Positions 1 to 9,747 of a DNA stretch of 27,006 nucleotides are shown here, in pieces. Every line of letters starts with the position of its first letter. Position 1 is the first letter of the stretch. The DNA lies in the NCBI GenBank assembly GCA_036655775.1, contig JAVVPL010000016.1:1-27006 (forward strand). The letters run 5' to 3'. The translations under genes and the position numbers were made by a program. The notes below the pieces were generated by a model, which worked only from the letters and a program-made list of their open reading frames with translations, made no database searches and was not told where the DNA came from. The stretch is from JAVVPL01 sp036655775. Lineage in GTDB: Bacteria > Bacteroidota > Bacteroidia > Bacteroidales > P3.

Positions 1-3000
1 TGTCTCTGTCTCTATCGATGGTGAAACTAAGTTCTGGGGTGAAACCCAAGGTGTCGGTCCCATCCAACCAATATCTAAATTCGTTGTCAGGTTCAGGGAT
101 CGCCTTTATTGTAAGATTTGCAAAATGATCAAACGCAATTTGATTGAGTACAGGATCTACACTTCCTTTTGCCCCATTGAGAAGAACAGAAGTGGAAATT
201 TTATAGGAACGCAATGCAAAAACGGCATTGTAAACCAAGTCGGTCGACATATTTACATCTAATTTGGCTTCTGTGGACAAACTTTCGCCTTTAGCATTGG
301 TCCATTTGACAAAAGCATATCCACTATCGGGAATAGCCTGCAGTTGGGCAATTTGACCATATTTGTAATTGCCGTATCCATTTACTTGTCCATGAAGTTG
401 TGTGCCTTGCAAAGTGTAAACGGATTCTGCGAAGGTTGCAATATATTGCTCATCTGAAGTTAGATGACCACTTTTAATTAGCGTATATGGATTTTCTTTT
501 ATTTCTTCATACGTACTAGCCTTGACCCAATGTAAAAAATAATAGGCCGCAGGTGCCTCTGCTTTGATGGTATAGCTAGCCGTATCGGCCGCTATAAATA
601 TACCTGCACCTTGCAAATTAACTCCACTGACATTAGCCGAAAGACTAATTTGATATTTTTCTTGTTCAAAGACCGCGGTGTACTGTTGAGGACCTTCTAC
701 ACTAAAGGTAAAATCTTTGGTGTATACTCTATTGCCTAAAACGTCTTCCCAATATAAAAAGCGACAATAAGGAGCTGGCGTAGCCACAATTCGATGTTGT
801 GTAAAATGTTTATAGGTACCTTCCTTGGTAGAATCACCAAATTGACTTGCAGTACCCCAAAGGGTATCTTTACTTTTTACAAAAATAGCATAGGTATTTG
901 TATCAAAACGAGCCAAAATATTACGATCTTGTGTGCTTTTGTAAATGTAATTAATTTCTGTCGAAAACAAATTATTGTATGGCTTCGTAATATAATCTAT
1001 AAAATGATAACCAAAATCGGGCGTAGCTTCAATTTCAATCATTTCACCATGTGAAGAATAATAATCTTCACCCAATAATTTGCTTGAAAATTTAGCATAT
1101 CCCCCTTTATCACTACAAATTTGATTGATATAGGTATTTTTAGCAAAATAGGCCTGAATATGCCGTTCATTACAAACCGTAATATTTAAAATAGGGTCGT
1201 AGGATAAAAGAGTATCATTTTCTTTCCATGCTACAAGATGGTAGCCTTCGGCAGGTTTGGCCTCCAGGGACAAAGGGGTCCAATTGACATAGTCATATTG
1301 AGTATTACCCAATATTTCACCTTTAGTAGGATCTTCTATTCCCAAACTATCATGCACCGTAGTAAATACCTTATAATGTTTATCGATTCCTTTTCCTTTC
1401 AAAATAATCAATTCTTCATTGGCGGGATAGGCTTTATCATAAATTCTCAAAGTAGCTAGATCAGAACCTAGGGTATCGGGCATATAGGTAATACGAATTC
1501 TTTCACTGGCCGCAATTCCATTAGCCGTAGGAATTTGGTTCATTGAAAATTTAAAATCTGGATTTGGACAATCTAATTGTATGTTTCCATTGATTCCACT
1601 TATATTCTCAGCCCAATTCACATTCATTTCATACGTTTGACCTTGATGTAAAAGCACTTCTGCAAAATCCATCACATCGGGTTGGGCATTGATACTTTTG
1701 AGTATATAGCTATTATTTTTGAGCGTAATCGTTTGATCGTTGGTGCCACATTTTTCAAATGAAAAACGCAAATAACGAACAGTTTTATCTAAAACCACAC
1801 TCCCTGCAAAAGTAAAATTTTGCTGTGTGTGATAAATAGTAGTCCAATCATTAAGCCCATTCACCGAAGTTGAAATAGTAAAATTACTCTTACAGATCGC
1901 ATTGTAGCTACCACCTCCTACAAAATTATAATAAAACCGACCTGGTACATCATGGAAATAATACGTCAAAGTTTTGTCTCCTCCCGAAAATTTAATATCC
2001 GAAGGGAAATAATAAGGCAAACTGATTTCATTTTCAAAACTAAAACGAGCTTGTATGATAGTGTCTTTGTTGGGCACAAAAGAAAGGGTGGGCGAAGTAC
2101 TCAATAATTCTGTGCCTGAATACCAAGCTGCAAATTTGAATAAATTGGATGGCGTGGCGGTGAGTGTGGCAGTTTGTCCTTCTTGATAGGTTTTGGTTCC
2201 ACTGACAGTTCCTCCTTCTTCAGGATTTGCGTAAACCAAAACATCATACCCTCGGTGACTAAAATTGGCCACTAATTCTCGATTTTGCGTAGCAACAAAC
2301 GAATAGGATGGCTGCGTACTAACTACAATTCCATTTTCGGTATAATTATCGAAAACATAATATTTATTTATAGGTGTCGCTATCAAATGTACCGAATCGC
2401 CATAATTATAAAATGCCTCTCCTTCCACTGTTCCATGATCCGCCATAAGAATATCAACATAATATTTTTTGATAGAAAAATGAGCTTTATAAAGTGCATC
2501 CGTTTTGAGTGCAAACGAATAAATAGAATCTTTTGATAAAATCTGGCTTTCTTTATCTTTGCTCCAATGGGAAAAGGTATAGCCAATAGTAGGTGTAGCT
2601 ATCAAAGTGATGGGGTCTCCGATTGTATACAAACCACCCCCTTGAATAGTACCTCCTACCAAAGGTTCTGCAAGTGTAGCCACTTCTTTGAGTGTGGAGA
2701 TAAAAAATGCCGTAAGTAGGGTATCGGAGGTAACGTTAAAGGTATATGCCAATTGCGTGCTCAGTATTTGTCCATTGCTTTTCCATGCCACAAAAGCACA
2801 ATTTGGTTTTACTGAAGCTAAGGCTGTAATTTCCGTATTTATCTTGGTCATTCCAACACTATTGATAGTACCCATTTCTGGATTGGCATTCTGGAGTTGA
2901 ACCATAAAATAGGACTCCAAAGTAATAGCTATTTCATTGGAATTATTGGTACGAATATCGTTATAAACACCACGCACCACCATATAATACGTTTGATCGG

Positions 3001-5756
3001 GCGTAAGATTGGAAAAACTAAAATTACAATTGTTTTTTGTAGAATACGACTGATAAGACCCTACTGGAACTTTGGTTTCACCTTGTTTTTGATATAAATC
3101 AAATTCGTATGTTTGCACAAAATTGGAAGGAGTCCATGCAATTTCAAAACCAGTATTTTGTAAATTCGTTGCCGCCTGCAACACGGGAGGAGTTTGCGCT
3201 ATACTTTTAGCATGCAAACTTACAATATCCGTATTAGTTTCGTAGTTTTTTTCTTTTATTCTCAAATCGGCATTTAGCGCGCCTATACTTTGCGCTTTAT
3301 AGCGCAAGCTAATTACTTTTGAACCCGCAAAACCAGGCTGTACCTCTATTTCAGAATTACCCAAAATAGTAATATCTGGATGAGTGGTCGACAATAGAAG
3401 GTTGTTGCTCACATTAGAAGCCCAAGAAACTGTAATATTTTTATCTATGGAATCACCCAAAACTTTAGTTCCAAAATCCCAACTATCGACATTGCAATCT
3501 ATACTTTTATGAATATAAGAACTTGCTTTAAAAAAAGCTTGAGCCGCATTAGTTCCACATTTGTCAAACGTAATTCGTATATATCGAATTGTTTTATCCA
3601 AAATTTTGTCGGAGGTAAACGACCAGTCGTTATTTCTATCTTCTAAAGCGGTATAATTGACATTATCCGATGAAACCTCTATTTTTAAATTACTTTTACA
3701 CCAAGCATTATACGCACCACTTTTATCAAATATATAATGGAATTTTCCTGGCACTTCGGTAAAATGATAGGTTACCGTTTTGTTGCTACTAAAATTTTCA
3801 TCTGTTGCAAAGGTATGGGGTAAACTTTTTTCATTTGCATAAGCAAAACGCGCATTGAGTGTAAGATCTGCCGTAGGAGTAAATGTATAATTTGCTTGTG
3901 TGCTTTTCACTTGAGCAGAATCGTACCAAGCCGAAAAATTGAAGTTCGGCGCAGCCTCCGCTTTGACAAGTGCATTTTGCCCTAAAGCAATAATACCTCC
4001 ACCACTCACGGTACCTCCTTCGTTGGGCGTTTTTTCTACTTTAACCACAAAACCTTTATGCCTATAATTGGCCACTAAATTGCGATGAGCCGTAAGCACA
4101 AAACTAAAGTTGGGATCCGTACTAAGCACCGTTCCATTTTCGGTATAACTTTCAAATACATAATAAGGTTCTGGACTTGCATGTAAGTTTACTTGATCGC
4201 CATATAGATACGAGCCCCCACCCTCTACAGTACCATTATTGGAGGTAATGTTGAGCGTATAGGTGTTTTTTCCAAAATAAGCATAATAGGTAACATTGTC
4301 TACTACATTCAAATTGTAAAATGTATCCGTTGTAATTTGGGTGCCCCCACTATTGCGCCAATATAAAAAATGATAGCCATAGTTTGCGTTGGCCGTTAAA
4401 CATACCGATTGGCCAATATTGAACAAACCTGTACCTTCCACCACACCTGCTTCCATAGGCTCAATCTTCGCAGCCACCTCTTTGAGGGTAGATACAAAAG
4501 ATGCCGTCAAATTTCGATCTTGCGTAACCTCAAAGGTATAGGTGGGATTTGTGCTGACGATGTGCCCGTTTTCTTTCCAAGCCACAAACGCACAATTGGC
4601 CTTAGCCGTGGCAATGGCATTGACACTGCTGCCCTTCTTTTTCCAACCGATTGTATTTATATTTCCCATTTCAGGATTTGCATTTCCGAGAGTAATGGTA
4701 AAATACGACTCCACGGCAATTTCCACCTCATTAGAATTTGCACTTTTATATGTGGCATTTTTGGATCGCACTACAATATAATATATTTGATCAGGATCCA
4801 AGCCTGTAAAATGGAAACTTCGATTGGTAGCTGTTTGGTAATTTTGATAAATACCCACATAAACCTTATTGCCATTTTCTTTTTTGTATAAATCAAATTC
4901 GTAAGCATCCGCAAAATTAACTGCCGACCATGCAATATCAAAGCCCGTATTGGTTTTGTTGGTAGCTGCTGACAAAACAGGTGGCGTATGGCCCAAACCA
5001 GTACCTGAAAGTAGCACTACTTCTTTATTGTCGGCATAGTTCTGTTCCGTAATAGTCAAGCTAGCCGAACTAGCTCCTTCGGTGCTTGGCTTGTAACGCA
5101 ACAGCACATTTCTACTGCCCTTATTTCCTGGTGTAAGTGAAATGATATTATTGGAAACATTTTGTATTGTATAGTCGGGATGACTGCTTGACAAAACTAA
5201 ATTAGCTCCAAGTTGAGCCTCCCAATTGATCACAATCGTTTGTTCTACATAATCTCCAATGGTTTTATTACCCATAGCAAGTGTACGAGAAGGCTTATCG
5301 GTAGTAATTGTTTTGGAAACAGAAGTGGCTGCATTGAGTTCATATCCACTATTATTGGGATTCCAACCTGTATGTGCTTTCGTATAAAATTTAATATAAC
5401 GGTCTTCTTTAGTAAGTGCAATCGTGCCTGAATAGGAATCGTCCGCATCATGATATGCCACCTGCCTATAATTCACTCCATCGGGAGCCACGTAGACCCA
5501 AAATTTTCGCGTAGAATTATTATTGATTTGATTATTGGTACCTCCTGTTTTTTTTATAAAATAATAAAACTCACAAGCAGAAGGATNNNNNNNNNNCGGT
5601 TTTATCAGAACCTTTACCAGGGGTCATACCCTCCGAAGCAGGAATATGACAAGGAATTTCCAAATCGGTTTGTCCATATACCTTTTGAATAGAAGAAGAA
5701 ACTCCTAGCCATAACAAAAGGAAGTACATAGCAATATGTAATTTTTTTTTCATCAT
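1..5756 (-). CDS. Giant secreted repeat protein (fn3-like and InlB-like repeats), C-terminus beyond left edge
   Basis: Reading the minus strand by hand gives a frame that starts at ATG ATG (5751-5756) and, after the N gap at 5587-5596, stays open to base 1, about 1,915 residues. Residues 1-29 form a signal peptide (three Lys, a hydrophobic core, then VYGQ), so the protein is exported. Three related units of about 600 residues follow. Each opens with a discoidin-like/beta-sandwich region (SLPYYF, later FEKCGT) and an Ig-like region ending in a short GKGI-type strand. Units 1 and 2 then have an fn3-like domain (TPPVL, TGFEIAW, LTPDQTYYMVVR) and four InlB-like repeats (GGTVSGGG, then F..W, then ARF). 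Unit 3 goes straight into at least six InlB-like repeats. Such proteins are usually adhesins or surface-layer components; no catalytic domain is visible. A T9SS tail is expected but lies outside the window. The gap shifts the frame, so automatic callers will split this gene. The role is inferred; the continuous frame is observed. Confidence 0.85.
1385..2023 (-). repeat. Internal repeat unit 3 of the giant protein (shortened, no fn3-like domain)
   Basis: This unit begins SLPYYFP and retains the beta-sandwich region (VPGRFYYNF, FEKCGTN) and the Ig-like region ending LKGKGID. The fn3-like domain of units 1 and 2 is absent, and InlB-like repeats follow at once and fill 1-1384: five complete and one cut by the window edge. 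Confidence 0.75.
2024..3826 (-). repeat. Internal repeat unit 2 of the giant protein
   Basis: This unit begins SLPHTFA and has the same domain order as unit 1, including an fn3-like domain (TPPVLQAATN) and four InlB-like repeats ending in ARFSF. The anchor codon at 3742 is 1,806 bases from that at 1936 in unit 3. The copies share motifs and order but differ at many residues, so this is an old duplication. Confidence 0.8.
3827..5660 (-). repeat. Internal repeat unit 1 of the giant protein
   Basis: This is the first of three diverged tandem units, beginning EIPCHIPAS (compare SLPHTFA and SLPYYFP in units 2 and 3). Its order is beta-sandwich, Ig-like, fn3-like, then four InlB-like repeats. The aligned FYY codon at 5569 lies 1,827 bases from its counterpart at 3742 in unit 2. 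The unit contains the N gap. Confidence 0.8.
5587..5596. other. Assembly gap (10 N) inside the giant-protein gene
   Basis: Ten N replace bases in the first repeat unit. The frame before the gap (ending GSDKT on the minus strand) and the frame after it (PSACEFYYF) differ, so ten is not the true length. Aligned with unit 3, where DKT and FYY are separated by 11 residues, the missing stretch would be about 15 bases, which restores one frame. The length is an inference from the repeat alignment. Confidence 0.95.
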
Positions 5757-5809
5757 TAAAATTTTGGCTCTTAAAAGTTTATACTAAAAAGAGGCTATTT
5801 TACCATTTG

Positions 5810-5841
5810 CAAAGATACGACATTTATAAATATTTCACAAA
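5810..5841 (-). promoter_or_regulatory. Promoter candidate for the giant secreted protein
   Basis: On the minus strand, TTTG (5838-5841) is followed after 20 bases by TATCTTTG (5810-5817), matching the Bacteroidota -33 TTTG / -7 TAnnTTTG pattern. The start of transcription would be about 45 bases before the ATG at 5756. Support is from pattern only. Confidence 0.65.
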
Positions 5842-5997
5842 TAGGCTGTATTTTAGGTTATGAACCCTGTCTTGTTAGTTTAATTTGCCACCTCATAACA
5901 TTATATTTTACTGTTTAACAAACATTTGCGTTTTTTATTTACAAATGCTTGCACATATTCCATTTTATTTTCGTTTTTATTCCGTTTTTATTTTTAT

Positions 5998-6029
5998 CTT
6001 GCCTTCTTAATTTTTTTTTTGTAATTTTG
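5998..6029 (+). promoter_or_regulatory. prfA: Promoter candidate for prfA
   Basis: CTTG (5998-6001) is followed after 20 bases by TAATTTTG (6022-6029), a good match to the Bacteroidota TAnnTTTG box with a slightly weak -33 box. The spacer contains a run of ten T (6011-6020). The leader to the ATG at 6065 would be about 30 bases, with no evident Shine-Dalgarno site. Confidence 0.6.
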
Positions 6030-6064
6030 CAGATTGTACCCCCTTAAAAATAAGATTAAGCAAA

Positions 6065-7135
6065 ATGCTCGACAAACTAGAAGCCATACACCAACGCTAC
6101 CTTGAAATAGAAAAACAAATGAGTGCACCCGATTTCATGAATGATATGAAACGGTATGTAAAAGTTAGCAAGGACTACAAAGACCTCCAACCTATTATTG
6201 AGGCTTACAAAAAATACAAAAATGTTCTTGACAACATTACCCATGCCAAAGAGGTAATCAATACCGAAAGCGATGAAGAATTTCGAGCTATGGCAAAAGA
6301 AGAATTAGGTGCTTTTATCGAAGAAAAAGAGCAACTAGAGGATGCCATTCGGATTTTACTGATTCCTGCCGATCCTCAAGATTCTAAAAATGCCATTTTG
6401 GAAATTCGTGCAGGTACTGGAGGCGACGAAGCAAGTATCTTTGCTGGCGACTTGATGCGTATGTATATTCGATACTGTGAATCCAAAAGATGGAAAATAG
6501 AAACCGTTGATTTTACAGAAGGAACTGCTGGTGGATACAAAGAAATTATCTTAAACATAAGCGGAGAAAATGTATATGGAATTTTAAAATATGAATCTGG
6601 AGTACATCGGGTACAAAGAGTACCTGATACCGAAACCCAAGGACGTATACACACTTCCGCCGCTTCAGTAGTTGTGTTGCCCGAAGCCGATGAATTTGAC
6701 GTAGATTTAAAACAATGTGATATTAGAAAAGATACGTATTGTTCTTCGGGTCCTGGAGGGCAATCGGTGAATACAACCTATTCCGCAGTTCGTTTAACAC
6801 ACATTCCCACGGGTATCATTGTGGCAATTCAAGATGAAAAATCGCAAATCAAAAATTATGAAAAAGCTTTAAAAGTGTTGCGAACCCGTATTTATGAACT
6901 CGAATATCAAAAATATTTAAACGAAATTTCAAGCAAACGGAAAACCATGGTTTCCACGGGCGACCGTTCCGCTAAAATCCGAACCTACAATTATCCTCAA
7001 AGTAGAGTAACCGACCACCGAATCAATTTTACAATTTATTCGTTGGGCAACTTTATGGATGGAAATATACAAGAAGTAATTGAGGCTTTACAGTTGGCTG
7101 AGAATGCCGAAAAGATGAAAGAAACGATAGGATAA
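6065..7135 (+). CDS. prfA: Peptide chain release factor 1 (RF-1)
   Basis: RF-1 recognises UAA and UAG in the ribosomal A site and triggers hydrolysis of the finished peptide. The 356-residue product has normal family length. The N-terminal helical domain covers about residues 1-100. The conserved ILEIRAGTGGDEA (111-123) follows, then HRVQRVPDTETQGRIHTSAA (181-200), where PDT (187-189) is the PxT stop-codon-reading tripeptide. The catalytic GGQ is at 231-233 (SGPGGQSVN); its Gln is normally methylated by PrmC. The C-terminal MVSTGDRSAKIRTYNYPQ is also typical. A promoter candidate lies just upstream, and pyrF follows after 72 bases on the same strand, so the two may be cotranscribed. RF-1 rather than RF-2 is supported by PxT in place of SPF. 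Confidence 0.97.
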   Translation: MLDKLEAIHQRYLEIEKQMSAPDFMNDMKRYVKVSKDYKDLQPIIEAYKKYKNVLDNITHAKEVINTESDEEFRAMAKEELGAFIEEKEQLEDAIRILLIPADPQDSKNAILEIRAGTGGDEASIFAGDLMRMYIRYCESKRWKIETVDFTEGTAGGYKEIILNISGENVYGILKYESGVHRVQRVPDTETQGRIHTSAASVVVLPEADEFDVDLKQCDIRKDTYCSSGPGGQSVNTTYSAVRLTHIPTGIIVAIQDEKSQIKNYEKALKVLRTRIYELEYQKYLNEISSKRKTMVSTGDRSAKIRTYNYPQSRVTDHRINFTIYSLGNFMDGNIQEVIEALQLAENAEKMKETIG

Positions 7136-7207
7136 TAACACTTTGTTGCAATTTTTTACTGAACGCTTGCTACACTTTGCAAATACAATTAAAATTTATA
7201 TTACATA

Positions 7208-8032
7208 ATGACTAGAGCCGAACTTATTGAACAGATCAAATTGAAAAAATCTTTTTTATGTGTAGGTTTAGACCCTGATATGAATAAGATTCCTCCGCAT
7301 CTTTTAAAAGAAGAGGATCCTATTTTTGCATTCAACAAGCAAATTATTGATGCCACAAATTCTTTTGCTGTTGCCTATAAACCTAATTCTGCTTTTTATG
7401 AAGCTTGTGGAATTAAAGGAATGCGCTCTTTGCAAAAAACCATAACCTATTTAAAACAATTTCCCGTTTTTACTATTGCCGATGCCAAACGGGGAGATAT
7501 AGGAAATACCTCCGCGCAATATGCCAAAGCTTTTTTAAGTCCAGAAGGGGATTTTGATTTTGATGCCATTACGGTGGCTCCTTATATGGGAGAAGATTCC
7601 ATCAGTCCTTTTTTTGCTTATCCAAATAAATGGGTAGTGCTACTGGCACTCACATCCAACAAAGGGGCCAATGATTTCCAATTGCTCAAAAACACAAACG
7701 ATCAAAAAACACTCTTTGAAAGTGTATTAACCCAAGCTAGTAAATGGGGAAACATCGACAATTTGATGTTTGTGGTGGGAGCTACACAAGCACAAATGTT
7801 GACCGACATTCGCAAATATGTACCCAATCATTTTTTGTTGGTACCTGGCGTGGGAGCACAAGGTGGATCCTTAACAGAAGTATGTAAGTATGGAATGACT
7901 TCTGAAGTAGGTTTGCTTATTAATGCGTCAAGAAGTATTTTGTATGCTTCCAAAGATCTTGATTTTGCAAGTAAAGCCGCCGAAGAAGCTAAACGTATGC
8001 AAGGGGAAATGAGCCAACTCCTTCCCTTTTAA
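7208..8032 (+). CDS. pyrF: Orotidine 5'-phosphate decarboxylase
   Basis: PyrF converts OMP to UMP, the last step of de novo pyrimidine synthesis, in the cytosol. The 274-residue length fits the longer PyrF subfamily of many Bacteroidota and actinobacteria. Visible family motifs are CVGLDPD (18-24), the catalytic Asp/Lys signature DAKRGDIGNTS (92-102), the phosphate-binding region PGVGAQGG (213-220) and NASRSI (239-244). The ATG at 7208 gives a natural N-terminus (MTRAELIEQIKLKKSFLCVG). The gene sits 72 bases after prfA and 15 bases before a secreted-protein gene. The 72-base gap has only a poor promoter-like match, so readthrough from prfA is likely. Confidence 0.96.
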   Translation: MTRAELIEQIKLKKSFLCVGLDPDMNKIPPHLLKEEDPIFAFNKQIIDATNSFAVAYKPNSAFYEACGIKGMRSLQKTITYLKQFPVFTIADAKRGDIGNTSAQYAKAFLSPEGDFDFDAITVAPYMGEDSISPFFAYPNKWVVLLALTSNKGANDFQLLKNTNDQKTLFESVLTQASKWGNIDNLMFVVGATQAQMLTDIRKYVPNHFLLVPGVGAQGGSLTEVCKYGMTSEVGLLINASRSILYASKDLDFASKAAEEAKRMQGEMSQLLPF

Positions 8033-8047
8033 TTCAAAGTCAAAATA

Positions 8048-8995
8048 ATGAATAAAACAGTATTTTATACACTCTTCGTTTTCTGTATCCTTCTTCAAGG
8101 AGAGGTGAATATCGTATGGGGACAAAGTCATAATACCAATTTTAAAACAGGCGACAACGGATGGATAGGCGCATACACTGGCTATCCTGCCAATGCTGAA
8201 AAAACTTACGAACTCAATGTTTCCTGGGCTAAAACCCCCGCACATGATGATGAAACTGACGGTTTCGGTTTAATTTTTGCAGGCAAAAATTATAGTGGTC
8301 AAGTTTTTTTGTATGCGTACAAATATTTTTCGGGTTTACGCCCCAACTCATCGTATAAAATCATTGCAAATACAAGCATATTAACCAATTATTATCCCAT
8401 AGATGATAAAAAAATATACTTGAAAATTGGCGCTTTAAATAAACCTCCCACCACTTATGAATTACGTATGGTTGAATCGAATATCCATAAAGGTGATTTT
8501 GGACAAAGTGGCAAAAACATGATGCCTTTGGGACTTATTCAAGCATCTAAAAACACAGAAGAATATGAGAATATCTTGTTGTACAATTATCAAAATCCAT
8601 TTATTACAAACACCAATAAAAATGGTGAATTATGGATTATTATTGGCATTGAAGCCGATGAAGAAATTCGAGATTTACCCAATACCTATTTAAAAACTTT
8701 GCGTTTAATTTTTCATAACAACGGAGAATACAAAACGCCTTCTATTGCAGCCACTCGTATGAATTTATATCCTTCTCCCGACAAACAAAACATTTATTTT
8801 GAGAGCGAATTTGATAATGAAATAGATGTGCTTTGTATTTATACTGAAGAGGGGCATTTGGTCAAAGTGATTAGTTTTAAAGATCAATTTATCGACCATA
8901 CCATCAATACTTCCGACCTATTGCCTGGGCATTATTTTTTGAATTTTATCTTACAAGACGGCAGAAGTATTAAGAGAGAAATTACCGTGGAGTAA
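8048..8995 (+). CDS. Secreted protein with T9SS type A sorting domain
   Basis: The 315-residue product begins with a signal peptide (residues 1-26, hydrophobic core then VWGQ). It ends with about 75 residues typical of T9SS type A tails: MNLYPSPDKQNIYFES, LPGHYFLNF and KREITVE. It is therefore predicted to cross the outer membrane through the type IX system, with the tail removed or used for anchoring. The middle (about 27-235) has the patterns GWIGAYTGYP, YFSGLRPNSSYKI, KIGALNKPP and HKGDFGQSGKNM. From memory these resemble an uncharacterised family of secreted beta-sandwich proteins found in many phyla; I could not check this. No catalytic residues stand out. The start codon lies 15 bases after pyrF, so it may share that transcript, though the pairing has no obvious functional sense. 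Confidence 0.88.
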   Translation: MNKTVFYTLFVFCILLQGEVNIVWGQSHNTNFKTGDNGWIGAYTGYPANAEKTYELNVSWAKTPAHDDETDGFGLIFAGKNYSGQVFLYAYKYFSGLRPNSSYKIIANTSILTNYYPIDDKKIYLKIGALNKPPTTYELRMVESNIHKGDFGQSGKNMMPLGLIQASKNTEEYENILLYNYQNPFITNTNKNGELWIIIGIEADEEIRDLPNTYLKTLRLIFHNNGEYKTPSIAATRMNLYPSPDKQNIYFESEFDNEIDVLCIYTEEGHLVKVISFKDQFIDHTINTSDLLPGHYFLNFILQDGRSIKREITVE

Positions 8996-9013
8996 TCCGA
9001 TCAAAAGAGAGAG

Positions 9014-9039
9014 TTCTTTAGTCAATTCAACTCAAAGAG
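9014..9039. terminator. Possible bidirectional terminator hairpin between convergent genes
   Basis: TCTTTAGT (9015-9022) can pair with ACTCAAAGA (9030-9038) with one bulged base, leaving a 7-base loop. It lies between the convergent ends of the T9SS protein gene (8995) and the nitroreductase gene (9075). No long T-tract directly follows on either strand, so the call is tentative. Confidence 0.35.
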
Positions 9040-9074
9040 ATAAGGTATTTTTCAAACAAAGGGAACTGATAAAA

Positions 9075-9728
9075 CTACCATTTTTCCCAATGCAATTTAG
9101 TTTCTGTAAATTTAACTTTGGCTTTGTCTACACCAGTGGGATAACCAATAGGAATAACCGCTAGAGGAATAATTTCGCTGGGTAAATGCAAAGCCTCTTT
9201 AACCGTAAGCACGCGATCTTGAATTGGAAATACCCCTGTCCACACAGCACCTAATCCCATCGACTCTGCGGCTAATAAAATATTTTGCGTTGCCGCTGAA
9301 CAATCTTGTATCCAATAGGCTTGAGCATCGCCTTCAAGCGCATTGTTCATATTTCCACAAACAATAATAGCTGCACCTGCTTGGGCAAGCATTTTAGCAT
9401 AAGGCAAATTGGCTCCCAAGACATTTAGCGCATGAGTATCGGTAATTGCAATAATCTCCCAAGGTTGTGCATTACGCGCCGTAGGTGCCGCCATTCCTGC
9501 CTTAACAAGGCTTAATATATCTTCTTTTGAAACCATTTTGCGTGGAATAAAATTACGAACACTTTTGCGTTCATGTATCGTGGACAAAGTGACATTCTCT
9601 TTAGAGTCAAGAGTTGTTTGCGTATTTGCGTGTTTGTTTCCATGAATATGATTCTGGGCAACAATTACAACAATGGCAAGTGCTAATAGAATATTTACTA
9701 CTTCGCTGATTGAAAACTTACGTTTCAT
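9075..9728 (-). CDS. Membrane-anchored nitroreductase-family protein
   Basis: The 217-residue product has nitroreductase-fold motifs: ERKSVRNF (53-60), AAPTARNAQPW (80-90), GLGAVWTG, and near the end PIGYPTG and LHWEKW. Members bind FMN and reduce nitro compounds, quinones or other small acceptors with electrons from NAD(P)H or a partner protein. This copy has an added N-terminus: a positive start (MKRK), one hydrophobic helix at about 8-25, and a linker to residue 50. By the positive-inside rule the catalytic domain should face the periplasm, where NAD(P)H is absent. It is the last gene of a minus-strand run, 19 bases after the flavin/Fe-S membrane protein gene, which could supply electrons. 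Substrate unknown. The fold is clear; location and electron source are inferred. Confidence 0.85.
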   Translation of the reverse strand: MKRKFSISEVVNILLALAIVVIVAQNHIHGNKHANTQTTLDSKENVTLSTIHERKSVRNFIPRKMVSKEDILSLVKAGMAAPTARNAQPWEIIAITDTHALNVLGANLPYAKMLAQAGAAIIVCGNMNNALEGDAQAYWIQDCSAATQNILLAAESMGLGAVWTGVFPIQDRVLTVKEALHLPSEIIPLAVIPIGYPTGVDKAKVKFTETKLHWEKW

Positions 9729-9747
9729 TATATAATTAATTTAAATT

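Larger units (their letters stand above)
5757..6064. other. Divergent intergenic region
   Basis: This AT-rich stretch of 308 bases lies between the giant-protein gene (minus) and prfA (plus). It holds one Bacteroidota-type promoter candidate per direction (5810-5841 and 5998-6029). The rest, including T-rich runs around 5960-6020, shows no ORF, RNA gene or strong hairpin that I could find. Confidence 0.7.

Noticed and set aside
4409..4891. 160-residue plus-strand ORF inside the left giant gene
   Set aside because: It lies opposite a continuous minus-strand frame with clear domain structure; no recognisable motif.
6640..6660. RF-1 tripeptide PDT where E. coli has PAT
   Set aside because: The middle residue of PxT varies in the family and I believe Asp occurs in other Bacteroidota, so it is not evidence of altered stop-codon reading.
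7150..7185. Possible pyrF promoter (CTACACTTTG)
   Set aside because: The box has one base too many for TAnnTTTG and no well-placed -33 box; readthrough from prfA is simpler.
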